From NCBI RefSeq assembly GCF_000969605.1, contig NZ_JZUE01000017.1, forward strand, positions 1 through 64,000: a DNA stretch of 64,000 nt, written 5' to 3'. Source of the stretch: Aquincola tertiaricarbonis. Lineage in GTDB: Bacteria; Pseudomonadota; Gammaproteobacteria; Burkholderiales; Burkholderiaceae_C. Shown here piece after piece: positions 35,776-47,609 of the stretch. Each line of letters begins with the position of its first letter. Position 1 is the stretch's first letter. A model generated the notes under the pieces. That model worked only from the letters and a program-made list of their open reading frames with translations. It did no database searches and was not told the origin of the DNA. A program made the position numbers and the translations under genes.

Positions 35776-36786
35776 TTAGCGGGCGGGCCCCAGCTTGAGC
35801 TGCCAGGTCTCGCCCACCATGGGCACGCCGAAGTCGGCATGCGGCTCGCTCTTGACCAGCTGCCAGCCATGGCGGGCATACAGCCGGCGGGCGCCGGCCA
35901 GCATGTCGTTGGTCCACAGCATGATGCTGCGGTAGCCGCACTCGCGCGCGAAGGCGATGCACTGCAGCACCAGCCGGTCGCCCACGCCCGCGCCGCGCGC
36001 ATCGGGCTCCACCAGCAGCATGCGCAGCTGGGCCACGCCCTTCAGCGGCTTGCCGCTGGCTTCGTCGCGCGCCTGCACCAGGAACACGCTGCCCAGCGGC
36101 CGGCCCTCGCGCTCGGCGATCCAGCAGGCCTCGCGGCGGGCGTCGAACTGCTCGACGAAGCGGGCGCACAGGCCGGCCACCAGCGCCTCGAAGCGCAGGC
36201 CCCAGCCGTATTCGGCGTCGTACAGCGCGCCGTGGCGGGCGATCACCCAGCCCATGTCGCCCGGGCGGTGCGGCCGCAGCTGCACGCTGCCGCCGGGCGC
36301 GGCCAGCAGGTCCATCAGTGTGGCCGCGCTCTGCACCAGCGCCTGGCGGCTGGCGTCCGGCACGCTGGCCAGCAGCCCGGCGGTGCGCGCCTGCGACTGC
36401 TGGTCCAGCGGCGCGAAGGCCTTGCGCCCGGCCGCGGACAGCCGCAGCAGCGTCTGCCGCGCGTCGTGCGGCGCGGTCTGGCTGCGCAGCAGGCCCCGCG
36501 CCTTCAGGCCGGCCAGCAGCCGGCTCAGGTAGCCCGGATCCAGCTCCAGCTCGCGCGCCAGCGCCGCGGCGCTGATGCCGTCGTGGTGCGCCAGCTCCCA
36601 CAGCAGCCGCGATTCCGGCAGCGTGAAGCGCGAGTCCAGCAGATGCTCGTGCAGCAGGCCGATGCGCCGGGTGTAGAAGCGGCTGAAGCGCCGCAGCAGC
36701 TGCACCTGGGCCGGCAGCTGCGCCTGCGCCTGGGCCTGCGCGGTGGTGGCGGGGACAGGGGTGCGTGGGGTGGCGGCGGCGCTCAT
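35776..36786 (-). CDS. MarR-type regulator fused to GNAT acetyltransferase
   Basis: Fusion protein of 336 residues. Residues 1-165 form a MarR winged helix (FTLPESRLLWELAHHDGISA, ALARELELDPGYLSRLLAGL, SQTAPHDARQTLLRLSAAG). Residues 175-336 form a GNAT N-acetyltransferase (GWVIARHGALYDAEYGWGLR, QLRMLLVEPDARGAGVGDRL for acetyl-CoA binding, MLWTNDMLAGARRLYARHGW). This architecture is known in proteobacteria; the acetylation target is unknown. The ATG at 36786 is chosen over 36885. A Gln/Ala repeat (AQAQAQAQLPAQ) lies near the N terminus. It is divergent from yaaA. Confidence 0.9.
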   Translation of the reverse strand: MSAAATPRTPVPATTAQAQAQAQLPAQVQLLRRFSRFYTRRIGLLHEHLLDSRFTLPESRLLWELAHHDGISAAALARELELDPGYLSRLLAGLKARGLLRSQTAPHDARQTLLRLSAAGRKAFAPLDQQSQARTAGLLASVPDASRQALVQSAATLMDLLAAPGGSVQLRPHRPGDMGWVIARHGALYDAEYGWGLRFEALVAGLCARFVEQFDARREACWIAEREGRPLGSVFLVQARDEASGKPLKGVAQLRMLLVEPDARGAGVGDRLVLQCIAFARECGYRSIMLWTNDMLAGARRLYARHGWQLVKSEPHADFGVPMVGETWQLKLGPAR

Positions 36787-36859
36787 GGGCCCATGCTGCA
36801 CCGGAAGCTTGCTTTTGGCAACCATCGGTGCGGGTGCGCTCGCCGTGATAATCGGCGCC

Positions 36860-37645
36860 ATGCTCTTCGTGATCTCTCCCGCCAAGTCGCTCGACTACGA
36901 AACCCCGCTGCCGCCCGAGGTGCTGGCCCAGGCCACCGAGCCGGTGTTCACCGAGCAGGCCGCCGGCCTCGTCAAGCTGCTGAAGCCGCTGCCCGCCCAG
37001 GCCGTGGGCGAGCTGATGGCCCTGTCGGCCGAGCTGTCGCAGCTGAATGCCGCGCGCTACAAGGCCTGGACCCGCAAGGCCACGCCCGACAACAGCCGCC
37101 CGGCGGTGCTGGCCTTCGACGGCGACGTGTACGACGGCCTGCGCGCGCGCGAAATGGGCGCCGACGACCTGGCCTGGCTGCAGCGGCACCTGGCCATCCT
37201 GTCGGGCCTTTACGGCGTGCTGCGGCCGATGGACCGGCTGCAGCCCTACCGGCTGGAGATGGGCACCCGCCTGGCCAACCCGCGCGGGCCCGACCTGTAT
37301 GCCTGGTGGGGCGACACCGTGGCCCAGCGGCTCAACCAGATGGCGGCGGAGAACGAGAGCCCGGTCATCGTCAACCTGGCCTCGCAGGAGTATTTCCGTG
37401 CCGTCCGGCGCGCGGTGCTGGCGCCGCGGGTGGTGGACTGCGTGTTCGAGGACTGGAAGACCGACCGCTACAAGATCATCAGCTTCTTCGCCAAGCGTGC
37501 CCGCGGCCTGATGGTGCGCTATGCGGTGCAGCAGCGGGTGGTCACGCCCAAGGGCCTGGAGGGCTTCGACCTGGACGGTTATCGTTTCGAGCCCGCCGCC
37601 TCGGAACCCGACCGGCTGGTGTTCCGCCGCAGGATGACGTCATGA
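36860..37645 (+). CDS. yaaA: peroxide stress protein YaaA
   Basis: Protein of 261 residues, full length for YaaA/DUF328, which lowers free intracellular iron and oxidative DNA damage during peroxide stress. Family blocks: MLFVISPAKSLDYETPLPP, PAVLAFDGDVYDGLRARE, LSGLYGVLRPMDRLQPYRLE, MGTRLANPRGPDLYAWWGD, VNLASQEYFRAV and IISFFAKRARGLMVRY. The ATG at 36860 begins the conserved first strand, so the upstream extension is discarded. It shares a four-base overlap (ATGA) with the prolyl hydroxylase gene, so they are coupled. Confidence 0.94.
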   Translation: MLFVISPAKSLDYETPLPPEVLAQATEPVFTEQAAGLVKLLKPLPAQAVGELMALSAELSQLNAARYKAWTRKATPDNSRPAVLAFDGDVYDGLRAREMGADDLAWLQRHLAILSGLYGVLRPMDRLQPYRLEMGTRLANPRGPDLYAWWGDTVAQRLNQMAAENESPVIVNLASQEYFRAVRRAVLAPRVVDCVFEDWKTDRYKIISFFAKRARGLMVRYAVQQRVVTPKGLEGFDLDGYRFEPAASEPDRLVFRRRMTS

Positions 37646-38493
37646 GCAAACAGAGCATCACCCCCGAGCTGCGCGCCTGGATCGTCGCGCAGGCGCAGGC
37701 CGGCCATGGCCCCGAGACGCTGCTGGCCTCGATGAAGACCAGCGGCTGGGAGGAGGACGCCGCGATGCGGGCGATGGAAGAAGCGCTCAGCGGCTTCCTG
37801 GCCGAGCAGCACCAGGCCGGTGGCCCGCCCGTGCCGGTGGCGGTGCCCGACATCGCGCAGCCCGGCGGCGCCAACGTGCTGGACGCGGGTGACCGCGAGG
37901 TGCGGGTGGTGATGTCGCTGCGCAATCCGCGGGTGGTGGTGCTGGCCGGCCTGCTGTCGGACGACGAATGCGACGAACTGGTGGCCCTGGCCGCGCCGCG
38001 CATGGCCCGCAGCGAGACGGTGGACGTGGCCACCGGCGGCAACGAGGTGAATGCGGCGCGCACCAGCCGCGGCATGTTCTTCGAGCGGGGCGAGAACGAG
38101 GTCGCCCGCAAGCTGGAAGCCCGCATCGCCCGGCTGCTGGAATGGCCGGTGGACCATGGCGAAGGCCTGCAGGTGCTGCACTACGGCCCCGGCGCCGAAT
38201 ACCGGCCGCACCACGACTACTTCGACCCGGCACAGCCGGGCTCGGTGCCCATCCTGAAGCGCGGCGGCCAGCGGGTGGCCACCATCGTCACCTACCTGAA
38301 CACTCCGCCGGCCGGCGGCGGCACCACCTTCCCCGAAGTGGCGCTGGAAGTGGCCCCGGTCAAGGGCCATGCAGTGTTCTTCAGCTACGACCGCCCGCAT
38401 CCGGTCACCCGCACGCTGCACGGCGGCGCGCCGGTGATCACGGGCGAGAAGTGGGTTGCCACCAAGTGGCTGCGGGAGAACGTGTTCAGGTAG
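37642..38493 (+). CDS. 2OG-Fe(II) oxygenase, prolyl 4-hydroxylase type
   Basis: Protein of 283 residues. The catalytic domain (about residues 95-283) shows the prolyl 4-hydroxylase layout: VVVLAGLLSDDECDELVALA, ARTSRGMFFERGENEVARKL, LQVLHYGPGAEYRPHHDYFD with the HxD iron ligands, TIVTYLNTPPAGGGTTFPEV, and RPHPVTRTLHGGAPV with the distal His, followed by EKWVATKWLRE with the 2-oxoglutarate-binding Lys. The N-terminal 70 residues are helical (LRAWIVAQAQAGHGPETLLA). Substrate unknown; bacterial members modify proteins such as EF-Tu. Translationally coupled to yaaA. Confidence 0.9.
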   Translation: MSKQSITPELRAWIVAQAQAGHGPETLLASMKTSGWEEDAAMRAMEEALSGFLAEQHQAGGPPVPVAVPDIAQPGGANVLDAGDREVRVVMSLRNPRVVVLAGLLSDDECDELVALAAPRMARSETVDVATGGNEVNAARTSRGMFFERGENEVARKLEARIARLLEWPVDHGEGLQVLHYGPGAEYRPHHDYFDPAQPGSVPILKRGGQRVATIVTYLNTPPAGGGTTFPEVALEVAPVKGHAVFFSYDRPHPVTRTLHGGAPVITGEKWVATKWLRENVFR

Positions 38494-38511
38494 CCGCGAA
38501 CGGCCGTCCGC

Positions 38512-39024
38512 TCAGCGTTTGCCGCCGCTCGCCGGGTTGGCCGGACCGGTGCCACCAGGCGCCCAGGGCTGCAGCAGCCGGCTGCGCACGATGCGCTCCC
38601 ACTTGCGCTGCTCCCAGCTCTGCGGGCCTTCCACCGGCCAGCGGGCCAGGTCGGCCTGCACCTGGGCCAGCGGCACCCGCAGGTAGCCCGGCAGCTTGCG
38701 CGGAAACAGCGACCAGCCACCGCGCAAGGCACGCGGCAGCGGCGCCCGCGCGGCGGGCACCCAGTACACGCAGGGCTTGTCCTGCCAGAAGGCCTGGCGC
38801 TCGAAGTGCACCCGGCCGGCGATGCCGGAAGCCGGCGGCAGCAGCAGGGCGTCGGTGGCGGTGAGCAGCACCGCATAGGCGAGGTCGCCGGGCGTCTCGC
38901 CGCCGCGGTGGTAGGCCAGGATCACACGCTCGATCTCGGTGGCCGGCACGCGGTCCAGTTCTTCGTCGCCGCGCAGGATCAGCAGGTCCATGCCCTGCCA
39001 GGCGGTGAGGGGGGTATCTCGCAT
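38512..39024 (-). CDS. conserved hypothetical protein
   Basis: Protein of 170 residues that I do not recognise. It is soluble, with no signal peptide or membrane segment. Sequence features: LTAWQGMDLLILRGDEELDR, IERVILAYHRGGETPGDLAY, VLLTATDALLLPPASGIAGR and a basic, Trp-rich second half (RALRGGWSLFPRKLPGYLRV, SWEQRKWERIVRSRLLQPW). The regular codon usage and sensible amino acid composition support a real gene. It is convergent with the prolyl hydroxylase gene (18 bp apart). Confidence 0.72.
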   Translation of the reverse strand: MRDTPLTAWQGMDLLILRGDEELDRVPATEIERVILAYHRGGETPGDLAYAVLLTATDALLLPPASGIAGRVHFERQAFWQDKPCVYWVPAARAPLPRALRGGWSLFPRKLPGYLRVPLAQVQADLARWPVEGPQSWEQRKWERIVRSRLLQPWAPGGTGPANPASGGKR

Positions 39025-39149
39025 CGTCAGGCGCCTTGGTTCAAGCGCCCGACCTTAACCACCGTTGGCCGGCAGAGCTGTGACGAGGCGCGTCAGGATG
39101 CAAGCGGCAGCGGCCGGCGTCCCTGGGGGATGCCGGCCGCTGCCGGGGT

Positions 39150-40640
<1,491 letters not shown>

Positions 40641-40828
40641 CTAGGAGCCCGCACGTTGCGGGAGTACCTGCCTGCTGCCGCTCGCGGAAGGAGGGCACCA
40701 GTCGGAAGGCGGGGAGGTAGGTATGGAACGTCGGAATCGACTGCGGCCTCGTGACTGGAAGCGAGGCCGCTGCGCCATTGTACGGGGTGGCTCGTCAAGG
40801 CCGTTGCGCGGGTCTGGCCGGGGTGTCA

Positions 40829-40960
40829 GTGCTTGTTTGTTCGACCGCCGTGCGGGGTTGGGCAGAGGCCGCAGGTGCTGTTCTTGTTCGGCCTGTATGC
40901 GGGGGCGGAGGCCGCAGGTGCTGTTCTTGTTCGGCCGCCACGCGGGGGGCGGTGCCCGGC
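40829..40960 (+). repeat. three degenerate tandem repeats of about 43 bp
   Basis: Units start at 40829, 40875 and 40918. Units 2 and 3 share a perfect 29-bp block ending in the shared GTTCGGCC (40865-40893 and 40908-40936); unit 1 is more diverged and three bases longer. The start of each unit is GTGCT(G)T. Confidence 0.8.
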
Positions 40961-41026
40961 GGGGCTCATGCTGGGGTGGTCCGGCCCTGCGGGCCGGACT
41001 CCGCTGCGGTGCTCGCGCCGAGGTCG

Positions 41027-41105
41027 CGCGGCCCAACTCGCTTTCGTTCGCTTCGCTCACTGCCGCTCAAACAGTCGGCCGCGAGTCAGTTCACGAAGCG
41101 CGCTG
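41027..41105. repeat. 79-bp inverted repeat, left arm
   Basis: Pairs with 41406-41484 at 75 of 79 positions. Contains TTCGTTCGCTTCGCTCACTG and CTCAAACAGTCGGCCG. Similar sequence occurs dispersed in many Burkholderiales genomes, from memory. Confidence 0.85.
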
Positions 41106-41329
41106 AAGCGCGCCGACCTCGGCACTGCGCTCCTCGCCACCCCACAAATCGCCCCACCGGGCACCGCCCCCCGCGCGGCTCTTCTCTGCTGTGCGGAGAG
41201 GCTGCTGCAACCGCCCCGCAGCCCAGCACGCTCTGCCGTGCCAAGGCCGACGGCGCCAGCGCAGCACGGTCGTCGCGGACGGCGGCGCCGTTGCAAGGCA
41301 CCTCCATGCACAACACCACCGCTGCGACA

Positions 41330-41362
41330 TTTGCGCAGGGCCGTGCGGGCCGGCCCGGGGGC
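41330..41362. repeat. 33-bp inverted repeat, left arm
   Basis: TTTGCGCAGGGCCGTGCGGG followed by CCGGCCCGGGGGC. It pairs with 41543-41575 with one mismatch. It lies between the arms of the 79-bp repeat, so the two inverted repeats interleave. Confidence 0.8.
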
Positions 41363-41405
41363 GCATGTGGAGCGCCGAGCAGCGCAGCGCCGGTGGCCGC
41401 GCGCG

Positions 41406-41484
41406 CAGCGCGCCTCGTGAACTGACTTGCGGCCGACTGTTTGAGCCGCAGTGAGCGAAGCGAACGAAGGCGAGTTGGGCCGCG
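41406..41484. repeat. 79-bp inverted repeat, right arm
   Basis: Reverse complement of 41027-41105 with four mismatches; the arms are 300 bp apart. Confidence 0.85.
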
Positions 41485-41542
41485 GGCCACCGGCGTGAGC
41501 AGCGCCGGGCAGTCGGTGCGCAGCACCGACCGCGGAAGCTAA

Positions 41543-41575
41543 GCCCCCGGGTCGGCCCGCACGGCCCTGCGCAAA
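41543..41575. repeat. 33-bp inverted repeat, right arm
   Basis: Reverse complement of 41330-41362 with one mismatch. Confidence 0.8.
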
Positions 41576-41743
41576 CTGCTCACACCCAGCAAGTCCCCCG
41601 CTGCGCAAGAACGACAAGCCGCGCCCCGTCAAGCGTCACCAAGACCGATACCCGCCCAACCTGCCGAGAAATACCGCCCGGCAGGGATAATGCGTGCTTC
41701 GGCGCCCCTCGTCGGGTGCGCCACAGACTGCACTGCAGAACAC

Positions 41744-43408
<1,665 letters not shown>

Positions 43409-43551
43409 GCCGGTAAGCCGCGGCCTGCGCGCTGCACCGAATGACGGCCCGCCTCGTGCGGGCCGTTTGCATGGCGCCGCTGGGCATCGTTGGGATTGAC
43501 CGCGCCTGCGCCGCGCCGGAGGATGCCTGCCCCCCACCGGAGCGCCCGTCC

Positions 43552-45516
43552 ATGGTCACGAAGAAGAGCACCGCCGCAACAGCCGCCGCAACAGCCGCCC
43601 AGTCCCCCGCCAAGCCAGCCAAGCCCGGCAAGCCCGCCAAGCCGCGTGCCAAGCCCAGGCCGCCGGCCTGGAAGCTCAGCGCCCGGCCCGATGCCATCGA
43701 CTTCCGCGACCGGCTGTTCATGCCGGCCATCTCGATGTGCCCGGCGCCCACGCTGTTTCCGAAGATCGCGCTGCCGATCAAGAACCAGGGCGACACCAAT
43801 GCCTGCACCGGCTTCGCGCTGTCGGCGGTGGCCGAGCATGCGCTGCGCGCTTCCAAGCGCGAGCTGGAGCCGCTGGTCTCGCCCTACATGCTGTATTCCA
43901 TGGCGCGTCGCTACGACGAATTCCCCGGCTCGGTGGCCGACGAGGGCTCCAGCCTGCGCGGCGCGCTCAAGGGCTGGTTCAAGCATGGCGCCTGTGCGCT
44001 CGACCTGTTCCCCGCGCTGGAGATGCCGCCCGCGGCCGACGACATCGAGCGTGACTGGTGGTTCGACGCAGTGCGCCGGCCGCTGGGCGCCTACTACCGC
44101 ATCACGCCGTCGCAGATCACCGACATGCATGCGGCGCTGAACGAGGCCGGCATCCTGTTCGTGAGCTGCGGCTGCCATGCCGGCTGGGACCAGGGCATGC
44201 AGCAGCCGCTGATGGCCGAGCGCCCCAGCAGCTTCGACGAGGTGTGGACCATCCCGGTCGAGCCCGGCTGGGCCGCCCATGCCGGCCATGCCTTCGTGCT
44301 GGTGGGCTACAACGAGCGTGGCTTCCTGCTGCAGAACTCCTGGGGGCCGGAGTGGGGCTCGCACGGCTACGCCATCCTCACCTACGACGACTGGCTGAAG
44401 AACGCGATGGACTGCTGGGTGGTGCAGCTGGGCGTGGTCACCCAGGACCACCGCGAGCTGGCCCGCACCGCCACGCTGCGGCTGGACCACCGCGGCAAGG
44501 TGGCGCTGGCGCAGAGCGAGGTGCTGCGCAACCGGGAGCTGGCGCCCTTCATCATCAACATGGGCAACAACGGGGCGCTGTCCAACAGCGGCGAGTTCCG
44601 CACCACCCCGGACGACGTGCGAGCCATCGCCGACATCCAGCTGACGCGCGCGCGCGAGGCCTGGGGCCTGCAGGACGACGTGATCGACGTGTGCCTGTAT
44701 GCCCACGGCGGGCTGGTCAGCGAGAAGTCGGGCGCCGAGATCGCCGCGCAGTGGGTGCCGATGCTCTACGACCGGCGCATCTTCCCCGTCTTCCTGATGT
44801 GGGAGACCGGCTTCATGGAGACGCTGGGCGCCATGCTGCGCGATGCGGTGGGCGGCGCGCCCAAGGTGGCCGGCGGCCTGGAGCGCTGGTGGAACCAGCG
44901 GCTGGAGCGGCTGCTGGCGCGGCCGGGCACCGCCATCTGGGGCGAGATGAAGGAGAACGCCAACCTCATCAGCCTGTACCGCGAAGGCGTGCCCGACGAC
45001 CAGCAGGCCGGCGCGGTGCTGCTGTGGCAGCACTTCTCGAAGGCGGTGACCAACAAGAAGGTGCGCATGCATTTCATCGGCCATTCGGCCGGGGCCATTG
45101 CCGGCACCTTCCTCATCCACCGGCTGGCCGAGCAGGGCATGCGCTTCGAGTCGGTGAACTTCATGGCGCCGGCGGTGCGGCTGGACACCTTCGAGCAGCT
45201 GATGGTGCCCCTGCTGCGCAGCGGCCAGGTGGCCCGCTACCAGCAGTTCAGCCTGACCGACCGCGCCGAGGAGGACGACTCCACCTGCGGCCCGTACCGC
45301 CGCTCGCTGCTGTACCTGGTGCGTGAATCCTTCGAAGGCGGTGCCACCACGCCCATCCTGGGCATGGAGCGCGACGTTCGCGAGCCGGCCAGGCAGTGGC
45401 CCAACACCTCGCTGGTGTTTGCGCCCGGCACCGTCAGCGCGGCCACCACCCACGGCGCCTTCGACAACGACAAGCTGACGGCCGAGCGCGTGCTGAAGTT
45501 CATCCAGGGCCGCTGA
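43552..45516 (+). CDS. papain-like (C1) peptidase fused to an alpha/beta-hydrolase domain
   Basis: Fusion protein of 654 residues. Residues 1-40 are a Lys/Ala/Pro-rich linker without signal peptide. Residues 45-285 form a C1-type cysteine peptidase: KNQGDTNACTGFALSAVAEH (Gln79, catalytic Cys85), GWAAHAGHAFVLVGYNERGF (His246) and LLQNSWGPEWGSHGYA (Asn262). Residues 370-654 look like an alpha/beta hydrolase: DVCLYAHGGLVSEKSGAEIA, then MHFIGHSAGAIAGTFLIHRL with the nucleophile elbow Ser512. A late His occurs in TTHGAFDNDKLT. The two catalytic centres suggest sequential action on a lipidated or esterified peptide, which is inference. The ATG at 43552 has GGAG nine bases upstream; 43441 is in frame but less likely. 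Confidence 0.85.
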   Translation: MVTKKSTAATAAATAAQSPAKPAKPGKPAKPRAKPRPPAWKLSARPDAIDFRDRLFMPAISMCPAPTLFPKIALPIKNQGDTNACTGFALSAVAEHALRASKRELEPLVSPYMLYSMARRYDEFPGSVADEGSSLRGALKGWFKHGACALDLFPALEMPPAADDIERDWWFDAVRRPLGAYYRITPSQITDMHAALNEAGILFVSCGCHAGWDQGMQQPLMAERPSSFDEVWTIPVEPGWAAHAGHAFVLVGYNERGFLLQNSWGPEWGSHGYAILTYDDWLKNAMDCWVVQLGVVTQDHRELARTATLRLDHRGKVALAQSEVLRNRELAPFIINMGNNGALSNSGEFRTTPDDVRAIADIQLTRAREAWGLQDDVIDVCLYAHGGLVSEKSGAEIAAQWVPMLYDRRIFPVFLMWETGFMETLGAMLRDAVGGAPKVAGGLERWWNQRLERLLARPGTAIWGEMKENANLISLYREGVPDDQQAGAVLLWQHFSKAVTNKKVRMHFIGHSAGAIAGTFLIHRLAEQGMRFESVNFMAPAVRLDTFEQLMVPLLRSGQVARYQQFSLTDRAEEDDSTCGPYRRSLLYLVRESFEGGATTPILGMERDVREPARQWPNTSLVFAPGTVSAATTHGAFDNDKLTAERVLKFIQGR

Positions 45517-45617
45517 GCCGCCCGCCAGCCGCCGGCCGGCCCCCGCAAACCGCGGCCCGTCGCATGGCCGGTGCGGCGGCCGGCCGAAGCGGTGCGGCAT
45601 GGCGCTATCGTCGCGGC

Positions 45618-46739
45618 ATGACCGTACCGCCGCCGCCCGACACCGGCCCTGCGCCGGGCGCAACGCCGCCCTGGCCTTCGCTGCTGGGCCAGCTCACCCT
45701 GCGCAGCGTGGCCATGGCCGTGGCGATGGCCGTGGTGGTGGCGGCGCTGCTCAATCCGCTGTTCATGCCGCCGTTCCCGGTGGTGCTGGGCCGCACGCTG
45801 TTCCTGGCCATGGTGCTGCTGCTGGCCTTCCATGCCGCCGGCCGCCTGCCGGTGCACCGGTTGCCGGCCTGGATGCCGCGCTGGCTGCTGCAGCTGGCGG
45901 CCATCGTGCTGGCCGCGCCGCTGGCCACCGCCTGCATCTACCTGCTGTACGTGGGCGGCAACGTGCTGGTGCTGTTCGACAACCCGGGCGTGGTGGCCGG
46001 CTTCAGCTGGATTGCCGGCACCGGGCTGGTGCTCGGCCTGGTGCTGGCGCTGGGCGCCATGTACCGCGAGCGGGATGCCCAGGCCCGCAGCCAGGCGCTG
46101 CAGTTCGCGCTGGAGCGCGAGACGCTGGAGCGCCAGGCTGCCGATGCCCGGCTGGCGCTGCTGCAGTCGCAGATCGAGCCGCATTTCCTGTTCAACACCC
46201 TGGCCAATGTGCAGGCGCTGGTGGAAAGCGGCTCGCCGCGCGCGGCACCGGTGCTGCAGACGCTGATCGACTACCTGCGCGCCACCATCCCGCGTTTCCA
46301 CGATGCCAGGCCCACGCTGGGCGACGAGCTGGCCCGGGTGCAGGCCTACCTGGCGCTGATGCAGATGCGCATGCCCGACCGGCTGCAGTGGCGGGTGGAG
46401 GCCGATCCGTCGCTGGCCCCGCTGCGCTTCCCGCCGATGGCGCTGCTGACGCTGGTCGAGAACGCGGTGCGCCACGGCATCGACCCCGGCGAGGACGGCG
46501 GCGAGGTGCTGGTGCAGGCGCAGCGCGATGCCGCCGGCGGCCTGTGCCTGGCGGTGCGCGACACCGGCGTCGGCCTGCCCGCGGAAGGCAGCGGCGCCGC
46601 GCCGGCCGGCACCGGCCTGGCCAACCTGCGCGCCCGGCTTCAGGCGATGTACGGCGATGCCGCGCGGCTGCATCTGGCCGCGCGCCAGCCGCAGGGTGTC
46701 GATGCCGAGATCCACCTGCCTGCCGAGGCGGCGCCATGA
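45618..46739 (+). CDS. LytS/YpdA-type sensor histidine kinase
   Basis: Membrane kinase of 373 residues of the His_kinase (PF06580) class. Four hydrophobic segments (SVAMAVAMAVVVAALLNPLF, LFLAMVLLLAFHAAG, LLQLAAIVLAAPLATACIYL, GLVLGLVLALGAMY) are followed by a coiled coil (ALERETLERQAADARLALLQ) and the H-box SQIEPHFLFNTLANVQALVE. The HATPase part is short (LLTLVENAVRHGID, VRDTGVGLP, GTGLANLRARLQ). Partner of the LytTR regulator that starts inside its stop codon (ATGA). The signal is unknown. Confidence 0.9.
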   Translation: MTVPPPPDTGPAPGATPPWPSLLGQLTLRSVAMAVAMAVVVAALLNPLFMPPFPVVLGRTLFLAMVLLLAFHAAGRLPVHRLPAWMPRWLLQLAAIVLAAPLATACIYLLYVGGNVLVLFDNPGVVAGFSWIAGTGLVLGLVLALGAMYRERDAQARSQALQFALERETLERQAADARLALLQSQIEPHFLFNTLANVQALVESGSPRAAPVLQTLIDYLRATIPRFHDARPTLGDELARVQAYLALMQMRMPDRLQWRVEADPSLAPLRFPPMALLTLVENAVRHGIDPGEDGGEVLVQAQRDAAGGLCLAVRDTGVGLPAEGSGAAPAGTGLANLRARLQAMYGDAARLHLAARQPQGVDAEIHLPAEAAP

Positions 46740-47521
46740 CGGCCGGCACCGCCGCCACTGCGCTCATCGCCGACGACGAGCCGCTGCTGCGCGAGCACCT
46801 GGCCGCGCACCTGGCGCGGGCCTGGCCCGAGCTGCAGGTGCTGGCCCAGGCGCGCAACGGGCGCGAGGCGGTCGCGCTGTTCGAGCAGCACCTGCCGCAG
46901 GTGGTGTTCCTGGACGTGCACATGCCCGGCGTGGACGGCATCGAGGCGGCGCGGCAGATCGGCCGCCGGGCGCACCTGGTGTTCGTCACCGCCTATGAGC
47001 AGTACGCGGTGCAGGCCTTCGAGCAGGGCGCGGTGGACTACCTGGTCAAGCCCTTCAACGAGGCGCGGCTGGCCGACACGGTGCAGCGCCTGCGCGAGCG
47101 CCTGCAGCGGCAGCCGGACCAGCCGGCGCCCGACGTGGCGCCGCTGCTGGACCGGCTGGCCGCCGCGCTGCAGCAGCGCGCGCCGGCGGTGCCGCGCTGG
47201 CTGCAGTGGATCAAGGCCTCGGTGGGCAGCACCGTCAGGCTGATTCCGGTGGACGAGGTGCAGTACCTCCGCTCGGACGAGAAGTACACGCTGGTGGCCT
47301 GGCAGGGGGGCGATGCGCTGATCCGCCGCAGCATCCGCGAGCTGGCCGACGAGCTGGACCCCGACCGCTTCGTGCAGATCCACCGCTCGGTCATCGTCAA
47401 CCTGCACCATGTGGCGCAGGTGGTGCGCGGCGCCAACGACACCGCCGACGTGCTGCTCAAGGGCCGGCCGGAACGCCTGCCGGTCAGCCGCAGCTACCTG
47501 CACGTGTTCCGCCAGATGTGA
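46736..47521 (+). CDS. LytTR-family response regulator
   Basis: Response regulator of 261 residues: receiver domain with phospho-Asp in VVFLDVHMPGVDGIEAA and KPFNEARLADTV, then a LytTR DNA-binding domain (WIKASVGSTVRLIPVDEVQY, LRSDEKYTLVAWQGGDALIR, FVQIHRSVIVNLHHVAQV, LPVSRSYLHVFRQM). It is coupled to the kinase. LytTR regulators bind direct repeats; I could not define the site here. The downstream gene for a small secreted protein begins 88 bp later and could be a target. Confidence 0.93.
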   Translation: MTAGTAATALIADDEPLLREHLAAHLARAWPELQVLAQARNGREAVALFEQHLPQVVFLDVHMPGVDGIEAARQIGRRAHLVFVTAYEQYAVQAFEQGAVDYLVKPFNEARLADTVQRLRERLQRQPDQPAPDVAPLLDRLAAALQQRAPAVPRWLQWIKASVGSTVRLIPVDEVQYLRSDEKYTLVAWQGGDALIRRSIRELADELDPDRFVQIHRSVIVNLHHVAQVVRGANDTADVLLKGRPERLPVSRSYLHVFRQM

Positions 47522-47609
47522 GCATGGCGCCGGCCGGCGCGCATTAGTTGGCGCCGCGGCGCTACACCCGCGGCGGCGGCGGCCGACATGGCTGGAAGCG
47601 AGGTCTTCC

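Larger units (their letters stand above)
40641..41743. other. 1.1-kb repeat-rich region without genes, between rhlE and ettA
   Basis: No frame here reads like a protein in either direction; the open frames are repeat-derived and mirror each other on both strands. The region holds a three-unit tandem repeat (40829-40960) and two interleaved inverted repeats (41027-41105 with 41406-41484, and 41330-41362 with 41543-41575). It presumably also carries the promoters of both flanking genes. I find no transposase or known small RNA. Confidence 0.7.

Noticed and set aside
41057-41632. Open frames on both strands in the rhlE-ettA gap
   Set aside because: They mirror each other through the inverted repeats, have SLRSLRLKQSAASQ-type composition and no ribosome binding site; repeat-derived, not genes.
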